From Chalara sp. BL73 (taxonomy: Eukaryota; Ascomycota; Leotiomycetes; Helotiales): a DNA stretch of 64,000 bases. Positions within the stretch are counted from its first letter, which is position 1, and each line of letters starts with the position of its first letter. The stretch spans positions 1 through 64,000 of the forward strand of contig CAKJVC010000143.1 in NCBI GenBank assembly GCA_918026815.1, given 5' to 3'. The position numbers were made by a program, and so were the translations under genes. This document shows positions 34,113 through 46,468 of this stretch, in pieces. A model generated the notes under the pieces. The model was not told the origin of the DNA. It did no database searches and saw only the letters and a program-made list of their open reading frames with translations.

Positions 34113-37000
34113 TATTTGAGTGGTTGGCGTCTGGCGGTTCATGGATGGCGTTGGGAGGAGGCCAATATTCTGTGGAGAACGAATCTAGGGATGGCGTTCG
34201 GTGGCATGGCCTAAGGAGTTTTAATGATTGGCCACACATGGCTAGGCAGTTCTTTTGTCGATCTAAATAAAAACCCCAAGGATGGAGGATAGTCGAAATT
34301 ATAAAACCGTTATATGATTTTCCTGGCTATAGGAAGCGAGTCCCTGCACTGAAATTAATGTTCCATGTAGACCGTGCTATATTCATACCTTTTTACCTAT
34401 ATCTCGCATCTCGCAATTCGTACGATACAATTGTGCCGCCTCACTCATGATGCAGCTGTACCATACTCATCACCCATATACTTATCTATAAGCGAAGGAA
34501 GCGTCGAAGAACACGCAATGAGAGTACCACAGTCCATCAATCACTCCCTCCCAACCCATCACTTCCCATAAGTTTGTAGGCATTTCTGTGGCATCTACAT
34601 AGGAATTTGTGGATCCATCTCGCCGAAGTCTGATATTCAAGGAGAAGGCAATTTTGGGCTTTGATTGATCTGTGATAAGTTTTGGAATGACCGTCTGAGC
34701 CCAGCCTAGATTCGCCAAGGCTTAAACTCGGGATACAAAGGCTCTGTGGCTCTTATATATAAAAGGACACTTTGGTCCAGTCTTGGGAGAGACTGACTAA
34801 CCACCCTCATTCTCCTTTTTGTGTACTCCATGGCCCGATCCCCTCTCTAATCACCATTACCTCCGTCTCCTCGCACTAACACTTTCCTTTTCTGCTTATT
34901 TCTCTTTTGGGATTCTGTAAGAAGGAAATCAGGACTAGTCCTAAGCTTCTCTTAGACAGTGAAGGACGGTAGTTCAGGCAGCGGCAGCACCACAAAAGAT
35001 AACAACGGCCCAAACGCCTCGTGAAGCATACCATCTGCGTGAAGAATCTTAATCCCACGCTCCAAATCTAGTCTTAAATCTTATTCCTTCACACTCATCG
35101 TGGGCTCTGATTCATGGTCACCTTACGCATTCATGTGTATCATTCTTCGCAGTACTACAAGATACTTTCTATTCTGCTCTATACCTCCTTGCAAACTACT
35201 GACTACCATACGAGCAAACTTAACAAATAGCTGAGCATTCGTAAAGCAAGTCTTGTCTAGTTTACGAGAAACTCATGTTAAAAAAAATTTATATATAAAA
35301 AATACCCAAAGGGAAGAAGCTACAGGCTAATAACAGTGCTGAACAGCCAAATCCGAAAAGACTCACACGGAATACGTTCTTGCTCAAGGTTACCCCTACC
35401 AGGTATGCAATTTGCTGATTCAAGTTTCGGCCTGAACATGCTAATGGTCAACATGCAAGGCTAGGAGTCGAACGATATGAACAATGTAGATAACAGCCAT
35501 CAATCAGTGAAAAACAACAAAAACAACATAACAGTATTTTTGGTCGGTGCGTACGAGATAGTCTCATTTTCTCAATGCGTTTTGGGAACCAAAGTCATGT
35601 TTAGCCAAATGCTCGAATTCAAACCAGCGTGCTGTTACGGACGGTGGCGACACTCTCTGCTGATTTTAGGAGCTCTTGATCTCATTTGATATTGGGGACA
35701 GCAAATATTTAGTCCCAGCTCTTATATGCTACTTCGAGTTGTGTTGGGTTTGAATTCCCATCGATCTGAATAGCGACTACATTTGATCAAGAGTCAAGGC
35801 TCTCATTCATACCAATAAAGAACGGGACCAGAGATTATGCTAGAAATAGTTGTATAAATTACCCATACCTTTCATTTGAATGCCTGATGTAGAACTACAA
35901 GTACTGCCGATTAAGCAGGAATGTTGTGAAGCCAGTCTTCGGAAATATTACCTTTTTTCATGTTATCCTATTTTCCATCGAGATCTCTTTTATGCTTGTA
36001 GATACTTCAAAAAGGAGCCTGGGTAATGGCAGCAGTGAACCAGATGACAATGGTGAATATGCTGAAGGTAACAATAAATATTAGTAGCAAGTAGAGCATC
36101 TCCAAAATATGAAATTGAAGGGCGACCTGTAAAAGCGGACCGCTTTAGAATCCTTGAAAGCGTTGTTCGAGTATGGCTTCAAAATATGCCATTCCCGCCT
36201 CTCCCCCTAGCACATTGGCCTCCATGGTCGGAGTTCAATGAGGATCTAAGGTTGCTATCTCGTTCTCGGATAGTAGTCTTGACTCTTGGTAGATCCAGAA
36301 CTCAGGGAAACCTGCAGATTATTACCGAAAAGCGAACTCAATGTTTCCATCTCATTGGGTGGGTATCAGAGGCTAACGCGAAAAACGGTATGTGAGACCA
36401 GTCATATGAAATGGATCATCCATATAAAACCCCAAGGTTTCTCAACAACCGTGTGCGTAAGCATGACTCTCCCATATAAGCCAGGACTTCCTTTCCCTCC
36501 TAATATATCCAGTCCGTATAGGTATATGAGATCCGGCTCGTGTTCGACTAGAACATGAAAAGGCAACAAAGGAGAGAATGGCAATAACGGGTAATTAACA
36601 GTAAAGCATATGATAGATAAAGGGTGGAAGTGAGAGATCTTGAATAGCTATCATGGAGAATGCCAAGGCGGCACAAGCTAGAAAGGCCCTACCTCGTAAA
36701 TGCAAGATCCAACCCTTGCCTTTGAACAAGAAGACTTCTAGGTTGTGGCATGCTCAAAAGACACTGATAGGTTCATCGCTCAATAATTTGTAATTACTAA
36801 CAAGTAACAAGTGTCTTGTCTTTCACAACTGTATGTTTGGAATGGGAAACCCAGATATACAAGTATCCCCTTTCTAAGCGAGCCACCCACAGGATCAACA
36901 CAGAGAGCTATCAAAGGTGTTCCTTGATATTTCAAGCCAAAGTGAGCGAAGGGTTAGCCGGCTAAGATATATTGATGACCAACATGGTTATTATTCAAGG
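34113..37000. other. Gene-poor tract, part 1
   Basis: No protein-like frame was found. At 34751-34766 there is a strong TATA-like element followed by a C/T-rich leader-like stretch and a possible short intron, which may mark a transcript with no long ORF. The rest shows no repeats that I can recognise within the window. Confidence 0.4.
34751..34766 (+). promoter_or_regulatory. Strong TATA box with leader-like downstream sequence
   Basis: TCTTATATATAAAAGG is close to the ideal TATA element. It is followed about 60 nt later by a pyrimidine-rich leader, a 6-codon upstream-type ORF at 34829-34849 and a GTAAGA donor with a plausible CTTAG acceptor (about 34917-34956). No long ORF follows, so the product could be non-coding or a very small peptide. 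Confidence 0.35.
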
Positions 37001-40000
37001 TTGGAATGATACGATCGATGTATGGGATAATGTGAGAGAGTATGTGGTATTTTCTTGTTATTAAGATCAACTTGGTCTAAAGGCACGCCAAACAGTATCG
37101 ATACTGTACGCTTGAACAACGAAAAGGACAAGGAGACAGGCCCCCACAGAATGGAAATAGTTGGTGTTTCAATGTAGCGCTTCGGGATCTCAATCTCGCA
37201 TGAGCACTCCCAAACACCCAGGACACTCAACATGAGAGCGTGGATGCTGAGCGCTTACTGAGCGACACGCTCTCCCATATTGTGCGCATTCTTCCAAAAT
37301 AAAATGATACTATATAGGGCATCCCTCATGACCACCGGCGGCTCCCGAGGGATAGCATCACCTGCTACCAACGCGACAAAGCCTCAGCTCGCCATCGCCT
37401 GTTCCCCTAATGTTTGAAGTAAGTGGACGCGCACTCAGCTGCGCTCCACACCGTTGGCCACCACCTCCTCATCCATCTCGATGTATCCTTCCTCAGATAC
37501 ACCCAAATGAGATCGCACAAAGCCACACCTCACCCCTCCAAACCCTATCCCAATAACCCAAATCCAAATTAGGGGCTGACCGTGCCGCCAACACACACGC
37601 TTTCGGCTCAAATACACCGAGTACAACTCTATCGCAATACAGTTATACAGAGTGCATCTCCCGATCGGGTATGCAGCGCATACGGCGGCTCGTCTTTCAG
37701 AGTTTGTACAGCCGAATTCGGTGGATATGGCGCTGCTGAGCTGAGGACCGGATATTTCGGACGTGTGGTTGTGGCGAGGTCGGTGGGTTGGGGAGGGGAG
37801 TCGACCGAAAGTTCGTTCGGTCGGGTTGGCTTGGGGGATGGGACTCGGCTTTTCTGGCGCTTGGAGGGACTCCAAGATTAATGGTAGGTGAGATTTCTCA
37901 GGCTTTTTTAATAAAATCGCTGAAGCTACTTGGTAGGTTAGCAATTGGTTGACTGAACTCTAGCCCCAAAACTTCCCTCAAACCATGAACACGAAGAACA
38001 ATCACGTCCACCAATGAAAGCTATACCTCAATATTAAACCAACAATTAGTTTACTTCTCAACCTTGAAAGCAAGTCGGACCCATTTCTAAGTCCAGAATT
38101 CGAGAAGTGAGGGACTCGCAGAAGCTGTCACTCTGGTCCAGTCATCATCGAAGACCAGCTTCACGTAACACAAACCCCTCACAGATTCCAGCCATTTCCA
38201 CTCGCGTGATCCTCATCACAGTCGACGATTATGTGATATCAAGTGCTAACCGAGACCATCAGAATATGATAGAAAACTGATCAAGGATTAAATTAAGGGT
38301 GTTCGATTATCACCACTTATAGCGAGCTGGGCCCGCCATTCTAACTGCTTGTATTTACCCAAATTGACCTTCTACATCGCGCTTCTTGCACTGCACTTCA
38401 TGTAACGGGAAAGGGGCTCGAGGAAGGAGAGAACACGGCCGGTCTACCATATGTAGAGTGTTTTGCATACCAATGCACAGGAGGTAGCAAGCGTCTCTCG
38501 GCGTCATATAGTTTTCCTTCAGGGGCTCGATGTGAAAAGGTAATCTTAGGGTGGTCCAAATTTGCAAAAAGATGGATGAAAGGGCTTCATTTGCTTGAGA
38601 GCTTCGCTGTGGTCAGAGATGGCATAACCTCGCTAATTTGCAGGAGACATCCTGATGAAGGATTCCTCGCCACCTGTGTACAGGTCGCACAACGTGCGGT
38701 CCATAGGCCGCCTTCCTCCAACATAGCAGAGATGGGTGTGGCAGCCGCGAGAAAAGCAATTAAGCTTAAAGCAGTAGTGCTGAGTGATACCTCTAAAAGC
38801 CATATTTGCGATGTTCAAAGGATCGGCGGGTCTGATATAGCAACGTTGCTAACAGAAAAGGTTTAAAAAATATTCAATTGACAGCATTTCATGTATAAAG
38901 CCTGCCCCTTTTACTCGATGCTTAGCTATTCGCCACCCTCCTCTGAGACAACCTTGTGAATGGGAGGTACTTTTAGGCAGTGTCAAATTGAAGAGTGCCA
39001 CTTGGAACTTCTCCACTGTTCTTTGTATGTATGTAGGACTTTACCAAGTATCAGTTGCCGGCGAGCCTACATCTCTGCCCTGGCGCAACGAATGGCATAT
39101 CCAGGCCTCTGACGGGATGCTAGAAAGTGCAAAGGGGAGGTTGTGCAACACCAGCTCACCCATAGCATGACTGCTACAGGCATATATTAGCGGCCACAGA
39201 GGCCGCTCATTGCGCGTCTGGGATGCAGTCTGCTGCAACCAAGACGTACAGCTTGCGTCGGTACAGCGCGGGGTCGCGTCATGCCGCTGCCCAAGACGCA
39301 ATATCAATTGGTTGACGGCGCTGAGGGGTGTTGGGCGATTGGAGACTGAGGCATCTTCACTTGAAGGGTTCTTCAACCTTGCCATGAAAAGATGCAGGTG
39401 CGAACAAGTGGACCATTTTCCCTGGAGGACTATCGATACACCCCTTCTCGGACTGCTTTGGTGGATGGGAAAACCGTGTACATCTCCAATGGTAACTGGA
39501 CGTTTGGACGGGAATTAAATCGGGGGAGATGCAGGTCTCCCGCTGGATGGTAGAATCCTCCGAGAATCAACCTATCGATGTTCATGACTCGATAATAATC
39601 AGGGTAGCAATCGAGCGCGAATCTATACGCAAGAAGCAGTGGCTCCCCTTGTACGAAGCAAATTAAAAACGCTGCCGGGAAGCGTTTTGCTGGCAGTAAT
39701 AACGGAAATGGCAGCCCTATTTCAGACGTCGCAAGCGAACGCAACTCTGGCATCAGAACCAGCCACGGACGTTGGCCATTAAAAACATTCCGATGTACCC
39801 ATAACGCAGTACAACGTTGATTTTACAGCCCCCCCCCATGAACAGATATCTGCATGCTGCGACTACGCCCCGCTCCCCCCTACTGTAAGTAACATATCAG
39901 CGTAGGCCAGCGTGTGGGGAAAGTGAAGCTTGGTCTCCAGGCAATATCCGAGTTGCACTGCTGCTGGATCCAATGATGCTGATAGACTCCCTCACGATTG

Positions 40001-40260
40001 CACGACCCTTTTTTTTTTTTCAAGCAGCGACGACCAAGGGGCTGGCGGAAAACAAGGACAGAGGGACAAGGAACTCCCGCACCAAAACCCCATTGATTTT
40101 CAATTATATGCGTGTGGAGATCACCCGATATCCGAACGGAGGGAGGGGCTCAAATTGCCGTCCAACAGCAACAATATCAGGGAGGACGCTGAAGATATGT
40201 AGGGTTGATAGACGAACTTGATAGCTTCATACAGGATCTTGATTGAAAGTGGTGATCATT
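37001..40260. other. Gene-poor tract, part 2
   Basis: An open frame of 169 codons on the minus strand (37435-37944) is the longest here. Its composition is irregular, and an antisense frame is also open, so I do not call it a gene. A possible LTR-like stretch around 36750-36985, running into this part, could not be confirmed. Otherwise nothing was recognised. Confidence 0.4.
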
Positions 40261-40278
40261 GGCATGGCAAATAATGAT

Positions 40279-40539
40279 TCATCCTGTTCGCAAAGGAAAA
40301 GGGCTCGATTGGTGCTGATGCTTCGGATGATGGAAAGCTTCAGGCTTCCCCCCTAATGGAACTGAGCAAGTAACGGCAGCCAGCGTACCATAACAGACCT
40401 CATGCTCAATCTCGCTCGTATTAAACCAGACATTGCCTTGGCCGGGGCTTGAAGCAACATCATGAAGGTATCGTGCAACAGCATCACGAGAGCGATAGGA
40501 AAGCCAGGGAGGTTTTGGGGGGGGTAGCGACGACGACAT
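40279..40539 (-). CDS. Possible small protein, unsupported by homology
   Basis: An 86-codon frame starts at an ATG with a reasonable context. It begins SSSLPPPKPPWLSYRSRDAV and has a more even, protein-like composition than the neighbouring frames. I recognise no domain, signal peptide or membrane segment. A second frame overlapping it is also open. A poly-C tract early in the frame would make it prone to frameshift. It could equally be chance in a C/G-rich stretch; treat it as a weak candidate only. Confidence 0.15.
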   Translation of the reverse strand: MSSSLPPPKPPWLSYRSRDAVARYLHDVASSPGQGNVWFNTSEIEHEVCYGTLAAVTCSVPLGGKPEAFHHPKHQHQSSPFPLRTG

Positions 40540-40664
40540 CTTCGATAGGGTGAGAGGAGCGGGAGAGGAGTAAGAGGAGTGTGGTAACTGAACAAAATCC
40601 CGCGCAAAGCCCGCGCCCCCCCTTTCGATGCAGTAGCGCCACTGTACCAAAGGCTACTGGCCCT

Positions 40665-40692
40665 GGGGTTGGGGTTGGGGGGGTTGGGGTGG
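40665..40692 (+). other. G-quadruplex-type G-rich tract
   Basis: Four or more runs of four or more G are separated by TT or T (GGGGTTGGGGTTGGGG and onward). The pattern fits an intramolecular G-quadruplex and superficially resembles telomeric repeats, but it is short and internal. Confidence 0.75.
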
Positions 40693-40776
40693 TTAGAGTG
40701 TACTTACCTCGTACTTACTTACTTACAGTGCCTACTGACACTACAGTACTGGCTGGATACCTTGACGGAGACAACG

Positions 40777-40796
40777 TGGGGGGTGGGGGGGGGGAA
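40777..40796 (+). other. Second G-rich tract
   Basis: Runs of six and ten G separated by a single T lie about 90 bp downstream of the first G-rich tract. It is another potential quadruplex element in non-coding DNA. Confidence 0.7.
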
Positions 40797-41105
40797 GGTT
40801 TGGCTTGCGTATTCTTTCCCCTCGATGCATGCCTCGACCCCTTACGGCCACTGGCGCTTGCTATGTTGAACCTTCGAGCGGGGCAAAGCCAGGATAGACC
40901 CTGCCCTCTGAAAAATGCAAATGCCATGCGCCACCCCGACTAGGGTGCATTACTTGAAAGTACTGTATTTCTGTCCAATGAGACGAGGCAGCGGTTGATC
41001 CAGGATTCAGGAGTGCACATGGTCCTTCATCTGATCGGCGAATGGCATCGCGACAGGAGTGACCTTCAGATTAGCGAGTCTCCCCCCCCGGCCCTCCGTC
41101 AATTA

Positions 41106-41132
41106 CCTGTAACTGGACAGTACAGTTACAGG
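41106..41132. repeat. Perfect inverted repeat, 10-bp arms
   Basis: The arms CCTGTAACTG and CAGTTACAGG are separated by 7 nt (GACAGTA). The centre contains the recurrent CAGTACAG core, so the structure may be a compound version of that element. Confidence 0.85.
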
Positions 41133-41802
41133 TCTGTGTGCTTGCATGCGGGCCTACACTAAAAAGGACCCTGTCCCCTTTTCCCATCCAAGCGTTGCCC
41201 GCGCCCGAAGAGGGAGTGAGTGCGGAGAACAAAAGCAAGTTGCTGTTGCTGTTGAAAGACGCTCGCTGAGGGAAATGGTGTTATCGGGAGTATGGCGTCA
41301 CTAGCCCATATTTATGGGTAATAGGGTTTCAACTTGGAATATCACTTTCCCAAACTCACCCAGTTCAAAAGAGGTCTCAGAGACAATATGTGATTAATTG
41401 CCATGCTATGCTCATGTGCTGAAGTGGGCTGGAATGCTGGTGGTGCAAACGTGGCTCGTAGGCGTCTTTGTTAGCGAGTACTGAAAGAATTAAGCAGTTT
41501 TAGGACGACGGACGACCTGTGCAAGTCAATTAAATGTGTTGCTCAATGAGCCACCAGTACAGCTCGTCAACATGATCCATATTACGAAGATTGTGGCGAT
41601 GCTGATTAGCGATTTACATGTAGATGCTCTCAACACGGGATGTCCTTTTTGCGCGGTAACTGCGTGTCAGGGTACAAATTTGGCTGTGTTGAAACTTCTA
41701 AGATATAATTTTAAGCCCAAAACGAGAGCCTTTTGGTATTATTGGGCCCGCGTGCTGGTCCCCGCTGAATAAAGTTGGCCGTTTCCGCACCCTGTTGATC
41801 AT

Positions 41803-41822
41803 GAACTGAACTGAACTGAACT
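41803..41822 (+). repeat. Tandem CTGAA repeat
   Basis: Four consecutive pentanucleotide units lie in non-coding sequence. Confidence 0.85.
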
Positions 41823-44800
41823 GGAAACAACACCCCCAAAATTGATGGGTATCCCTCGTTACAGCGGCTTCATGATAAGTACGGGTAGAGCTTCTCAGTC
41901 CAATGCAAATGGTTGAGCATTAGCACGATGCACACCCTCAGTCCTGGGACACTCCACGGCAGTCCCTAGATCGTGGGGTGAGAAAGATAGGATAATATGG
42001 TTTTGCATTCGCGTCGCCTTCGACTCATGGGGGTCATGAGATGTCGACATCATCGGTTTTTCTCATGAAAAAAGGTTTCCGATGATGAATTGTGGCTCAA
42101 AGATAAGTGCTTATGACAGCTGACTGTATTTTACAAAAGTAGGACGTGCAAGGCAACGCATTCCCTATACCAGCCATGTCTGAGATACATCCAACCTCAT
42201 GATCGAAGTAAGCTAGCTCATTCTATATTCATTCAGCTCGTAGTATGGTCATGACGAGCTGAGAATTGGAGACGGCACGGTGCGACCGAGGGGGCTGAGT
42301 CTTGCTTTGCCCAAAGAGTTTTTCTAGAACCATTCTTTCTGCCTCAATGCCATATGATTTGTCCAGAGCCTGTCCTCCTTAATCAAAGCTGGATGGCAAG
42401 AACTATGACAACGGCTGTTCAAAACCTTTGGGGGCATTCCTTCATCTCTGAATTTCAGTCCCCCACGCGCTCCAGAATCAATAAAAGTCTGGATTCAGCG
42501 GAACAGCAGCCAGCCTGATGGTATTCTCGCCATGACCATGTTTCCAAGTGTGCTTCAACATCAAATATAGTTATATAGCCGCGCCATGAACGGAGAGGTG
42601 GATTTGAGTTTAGCCTCCATCCCATGCAGCTCGGTTGGAGCCGAGAGGGCCATGCATGGATTTTTATGCTACCCTCATGCTGGCACAACCTGGGAACAGG
42701 TAAAATTGTACATTGATTGATAGGAAGGAATCCAAAACCTCTTACTGGTAGATTCATATGAGTGCACTTCAAGCTCTACCTACATCTTGGTGAAATTGGC
42801 AGGTCCTGTAGCACTAGACCGCGACTCAACTTTAGGGGTGAGTGGATAGAATTGGCTGATAGCAGGGGCAGATAGCCAAATTCAACTGGAATGTAGTCCC
42901 TGCCTCGTCTCCATAGTCTCTACATTGTTTTAGTACTGTCTCCACCTCGATAAGGTAGTGCCCACGGCTGTAGATCTACATCGTAGCTACATCCAATCAG
43001 ATTTCTGACAGTGTTAGGCGAAGTAAGTCTTAGTCAGTTAATCTTAATTTCTCTGGTTCCCATCGCTAGCGAGCATAATCCAGCTATTATAGAATCTTTT
43101 ATTTTTGACTTTTGCCGCCGTGAAGACTGTTGAAACGAGGTCTGATCACTAGCCGCTCGTAAACGCGTCCGGTTTAGCTAATGCCAATCTTACTTAGATG
43201 ATCATGAACTTGTCTCAACATTTACGCTTTAAAGATAGTCTGTTGCAATATCGGGTCAGAATTGAACCGTACGGTGTGCAGCGCTCGAACTTATGAGGCG
43301 GATTCTCACATTCTCGGATTATAATCACGAAACGTGCGGCTTGAGGCATGATATATTTGTTTCGTAGTGCGCTTATTCAATTTCAATGCACCGCGCTTAA
43401 GCAATGTTACAATGATGCTCTCAAGAAAACCCAAAAATTGGTGCAAGTGAGAATTACATAGCGTTGACCAACTACACCAGGCTGCCAGACTGCTCGGCTG
43501 GATACTGCGTGTAGGAGACATCGCGGCCTCTTAGAGATATTGTGACCATCAATTTCGTGATTTCCCAGACATGTCGCAGCGGGATGATCATCAGCTCGAA
43601 ATAGGGTTTTTGGTGAAGTGAGAGATACCATAATCTTTCACTCCACCCGTTTTTACTTGAACATCTGAAGATCAAAAAAGGGAACGGGATGGCTTGCATC
43701 GATAGTCCCAGCATACAATCAAATGAGGGGAAACAAACGCAGGTCAATCCCCAAAGGGAAACTTCAGATTGCGAAATGGGAAGAGAGTAGCCAATCAGAG
43801 CGATACTTGGCCATGTAGGTTTTGGGCAATCTGGTTAGGCTGTTTCTCTACACCAGCCATTACTGATCAGTCACAGGGGACAGTGTCCACGGGAGGGGAG
43901 GGCTGGTGTTGGACCAAAAATGTACAGTATGAATGAAGGTTTAAGCATTGATGAATAATGAAATGGCATGCTGCCCCTCTCAGACAGTTGTTCACTCCCA
44001 CCACCACCATACTACTCACTCATGCTATGGACAAGTACCGTGGACTACCACCGCTCGCGGAGGAAGCTCACAATCTTGTTTCGAGTACTGCTGCCTCTGT
44101 CCTGTTTGTGGGATGACGATGGCGTCTCAGCTTTGGACAGGGCACGGCAAGCCGTTTGATCCTCAGCGAGGCAGAGGCCAGCGTGTGGCCAGACAACCAC
44201 GGCGCGAAGATAGGATTGGACAATCCCACGCTTAGAGATTTCCCATTTAACCGCGGGCTATTCATCAAAAGTTGTTGTCATTTGTATTGTCTGCCGAACT
44301 AGAGCAAGAAGTTATGCAGAGGCTAGTAAATGAACTTGGCCCTCATTAATGGGATCCCGTTAGTTCTCAGCCAGATAATTTAATGGGAGGATGAGGAATT
44401 TGTAAAGGAAGTCACGATTCCAATGATGGGTCATGGGAAGCCCCATGATCCATAATCCGTCTATTTTCCCTTCCTTTCCACTTTTCGCCCGAAATCCTGG
44501 GGAAACAAGCGCTAGGACAAACTGGGCCTTAGTCTGTGACGCATCCTGTGCTATACTATAAAGAGTAGCTGTTATGCTGGGGGATGGGAACTTGGCAGTC
44601 CTTTGAAGGATTGTCCGACGAGTGCCAGGTGTTCATTCCAGCAGGGGTTGGGGAAAAAAAAAGGATTGAAAAAAAAAGATACTGTACATGGCCATAAAAA
44701 TAGTGGTAGTAACGCCATCGATGGATCCACGCCAGAGCGGGACTCCACAGCACCTGTCAGGGCATTCCAACCTTGGACACTGCGCCAAAGAAAAAAAATA

Positions 44801-45308
44801 TTTTGCCAACCGCTGCATCCAGACAGCGAAGTATTGAAGCCCAAGACGCGTAGAATCCTGTAGGTAGAAATGGAAAGCGTGGGGGCTATGAGGGACAAGT
44901 CGACGAATATCCTGCCTGAGGAACGCGGCCATACAATATATTGTAAAAGGATGGAATTCTTTCAACCGGCAAGATGCAGTAAAGTATCTGTAAAGATTTA
45001 TGCAAAAAAAGAAAGGGTTGCCACTTCACTCACCCAAATCCAGTCAGCCAATCATACAGGACTATGCCCAGTATGTAAACACATCCCACGTCGCCGCCCT
45101 GAGGCAGCAGAAGATCTTTTTTTTCACCAAGGAGCGTAATGTGGGAAAAGTGGAGTAGCACATCCAAGTGAAAAATGGGGCCAAGATCGAGGGCTAGCAG
45201 GTGTGCTCCTAGGAATGCGTACTTCATACTTGCTATGTACTGTACAGTCAGGACTTCAAAGCACCATCGATTTCCCCACACCCCCCTTTTTGTTGTCACT
45301 ACCACCAC

Positions 45309-45326
45309 CACACACACACACACACC
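45309..45326 (+). repeat. (CA)n microsatellite
   Basis: A run of alternating CA, preceded by several ACC trinucleotides, lies in the region upstream of the ECL1-family gene. Confidence 0.85.
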
Positions 45327-45979
45327 ATTTCTAGCCCGGACCCACTCCACTGTCGCATCCAAAAATTTCTCACGCTTGAGCCGATCAGGCAAGGCCCATC
45401 TTGATGCAATGACCAGGATCTCTGCTGCAGCACCAAGGGTTCATTTGCTAGACAACGACAGGGGGGAGAGAGGCACCAGCAGCAGGCAAGTAGCAACTCC
45501 AAGACAACTAACCCCAAGTCAAACTCGACCCATTTCCCATTATATGGATAACCTCCTCCCCCCGACCATCCGTTCAACTTCACGGCCTTAGCTCGACTAC
45601 AATTCACTTCTCACGTTGGCATATTAGGTGATTGATGGTATCATTCATACCCATCCTCACGGCTGTCAACTGTTTATTACACCATCTGCTCATACAATTA
45701 GGGCATTTGTCCCGCCAGCCAGAAGAATCGTAGACGCCTCACGCAATTCTGCAAACCTCACTTCCCTCACTTCAACACCCAAGATCCACTTCTTTTGAGT
45801 CACACCATACGCCTTACCTCACCAGACCTGCGTACGACATAATCCTCTTGACACGCACCATCTTTTGCTTCGAAAAAACTTCTTAAAGACCACTCCGTCC
45901 ACTTCCGTCAGGGAAAAACACTTCACTCAGTCACCGGGTTCTCTCTCCAACAAAGAAGCACACATCACACCAGTACACA

Positions 45980-46468
45980 ATGTCTTTCGATATGGAATGG
46001 TCACCAAACTTCTGCCTTGCCTGTGACAGGCAAACCGATGGAAACGTATACTGCTCAGAAGCTTGCAGGCTGGCGGAATATGAGCAAGGCTCGAATGCCG
46101 GTTCCACTGCCAGCTCTCCAACATCACCCCGGGCCCCAGTCTCATGGTCGTCGACGCGGCCTACGAATGGCTTTTACATGGAGCCAGCATACAACTTCAG
46201 CAAAGCCCAGCCGTACGGTACCACATCAACACGGTCGAGCTTTCACCAGTCCACAAGAGGTGTCTCCTCACCAACTACAAGCTCGAAGATGGTTCTCACC
46301 CCGTCGAGTTCTCAGTCAAGCCTCTTCTCGATGCACAGCACCTCCTCGACGTCTTCGACAGAAACAACACAGCTATCTGATGAGTCAAAGATGGCTTTGA
46401 AAGCATATGCCAGCTCCTTCGATCAGTCACGATACTCTAGGCGTTCATCGACGCACTCGAGCTACTAG
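45980..46468 (+). CDS. Ecl1-family life-span/stress regulatory zinc protein
   Basis: A 162-residue single-exon protein. The N-terminus carries the family signature: FCLACDRQTDGNVYCSEACR (about residues 11-30), with the cysteines expected to bind zinc. The rest is Ser/Thr-rich and probably disordered, with a short conserved-looking C-terminal RYSRRSSTHSSY. In S. pombe, Ecl1-family proteins extend chronological life span and respond to amino-acid and zinc starvation downstream of TOR. That function is known for the family, not shown here. The gene is isolated, with about 11.9 kb upstream and about 6 kb downstream free of confident genes. This suggests extensive regulatory DNA or a long leader. 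Confidence 0.9.
   Translation: MSFDMEWSPNFCLACDRQTDGNVYCSEACRLAEYEQGSNAGSTASSPTSPRAPVSWSSTRPTNGFYMEPAYNFSKAQPYGTTSTRSSFHQSTRGVSSPTTSSKMVLTPSSSQSSLFSMHSTSSTSSTETTQLSDESKMALKAYASSFDQSRYSRRSSTHSSY

Larger units (their letters stand above)
40797..45979. other. Gene-poor tract, part 3: long upstream region of the ECL1-family gene
   Basis: Open frames in this stretch are short or overlap in both orientations and look like chance. It includes an inverted repeat at 41106-41132, four tandem CTGAA units near 41803-41822 and a CA microsatellite at 45309-45326. The final 700 bp before the ECL1 ATG are strongly C/A/T-rich and purine-poor, as expected for a long fungal leader. I see no transposase, reverse transcriptase or RNA gene. 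Confidence 0.4.

Noticed and set aside
36750..36985. Possible solo LTR (minus strand, starting TGTTGG and ending near ...AATTACA)
   Set aside because: No matching target-site duplication or second copy in the window. A genome repeat search would be needed.
37435..37944. 169-codon open frame on the minus strand in the gene desert
   Set aside because: The opposite strand is also open over most of its length, the composition is irregular, and I recognise no domain or signal peptide. It is the longest of many chance frames in the tract.
43948..44235. 95-codon cysteine- and histidine-rich frame
   Set aside because: There is no signal peptide, the His run comes from a CAC repeat, and two other frames are open in the same place.
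45175..45591. 138-codon frame just upstream of the ECL1-family gene
   Set aside because: It is a translation of a C/A/T-rich leader-type region with a CA microsatellite (THTHT run). Lack of purines keeps it open by chance.
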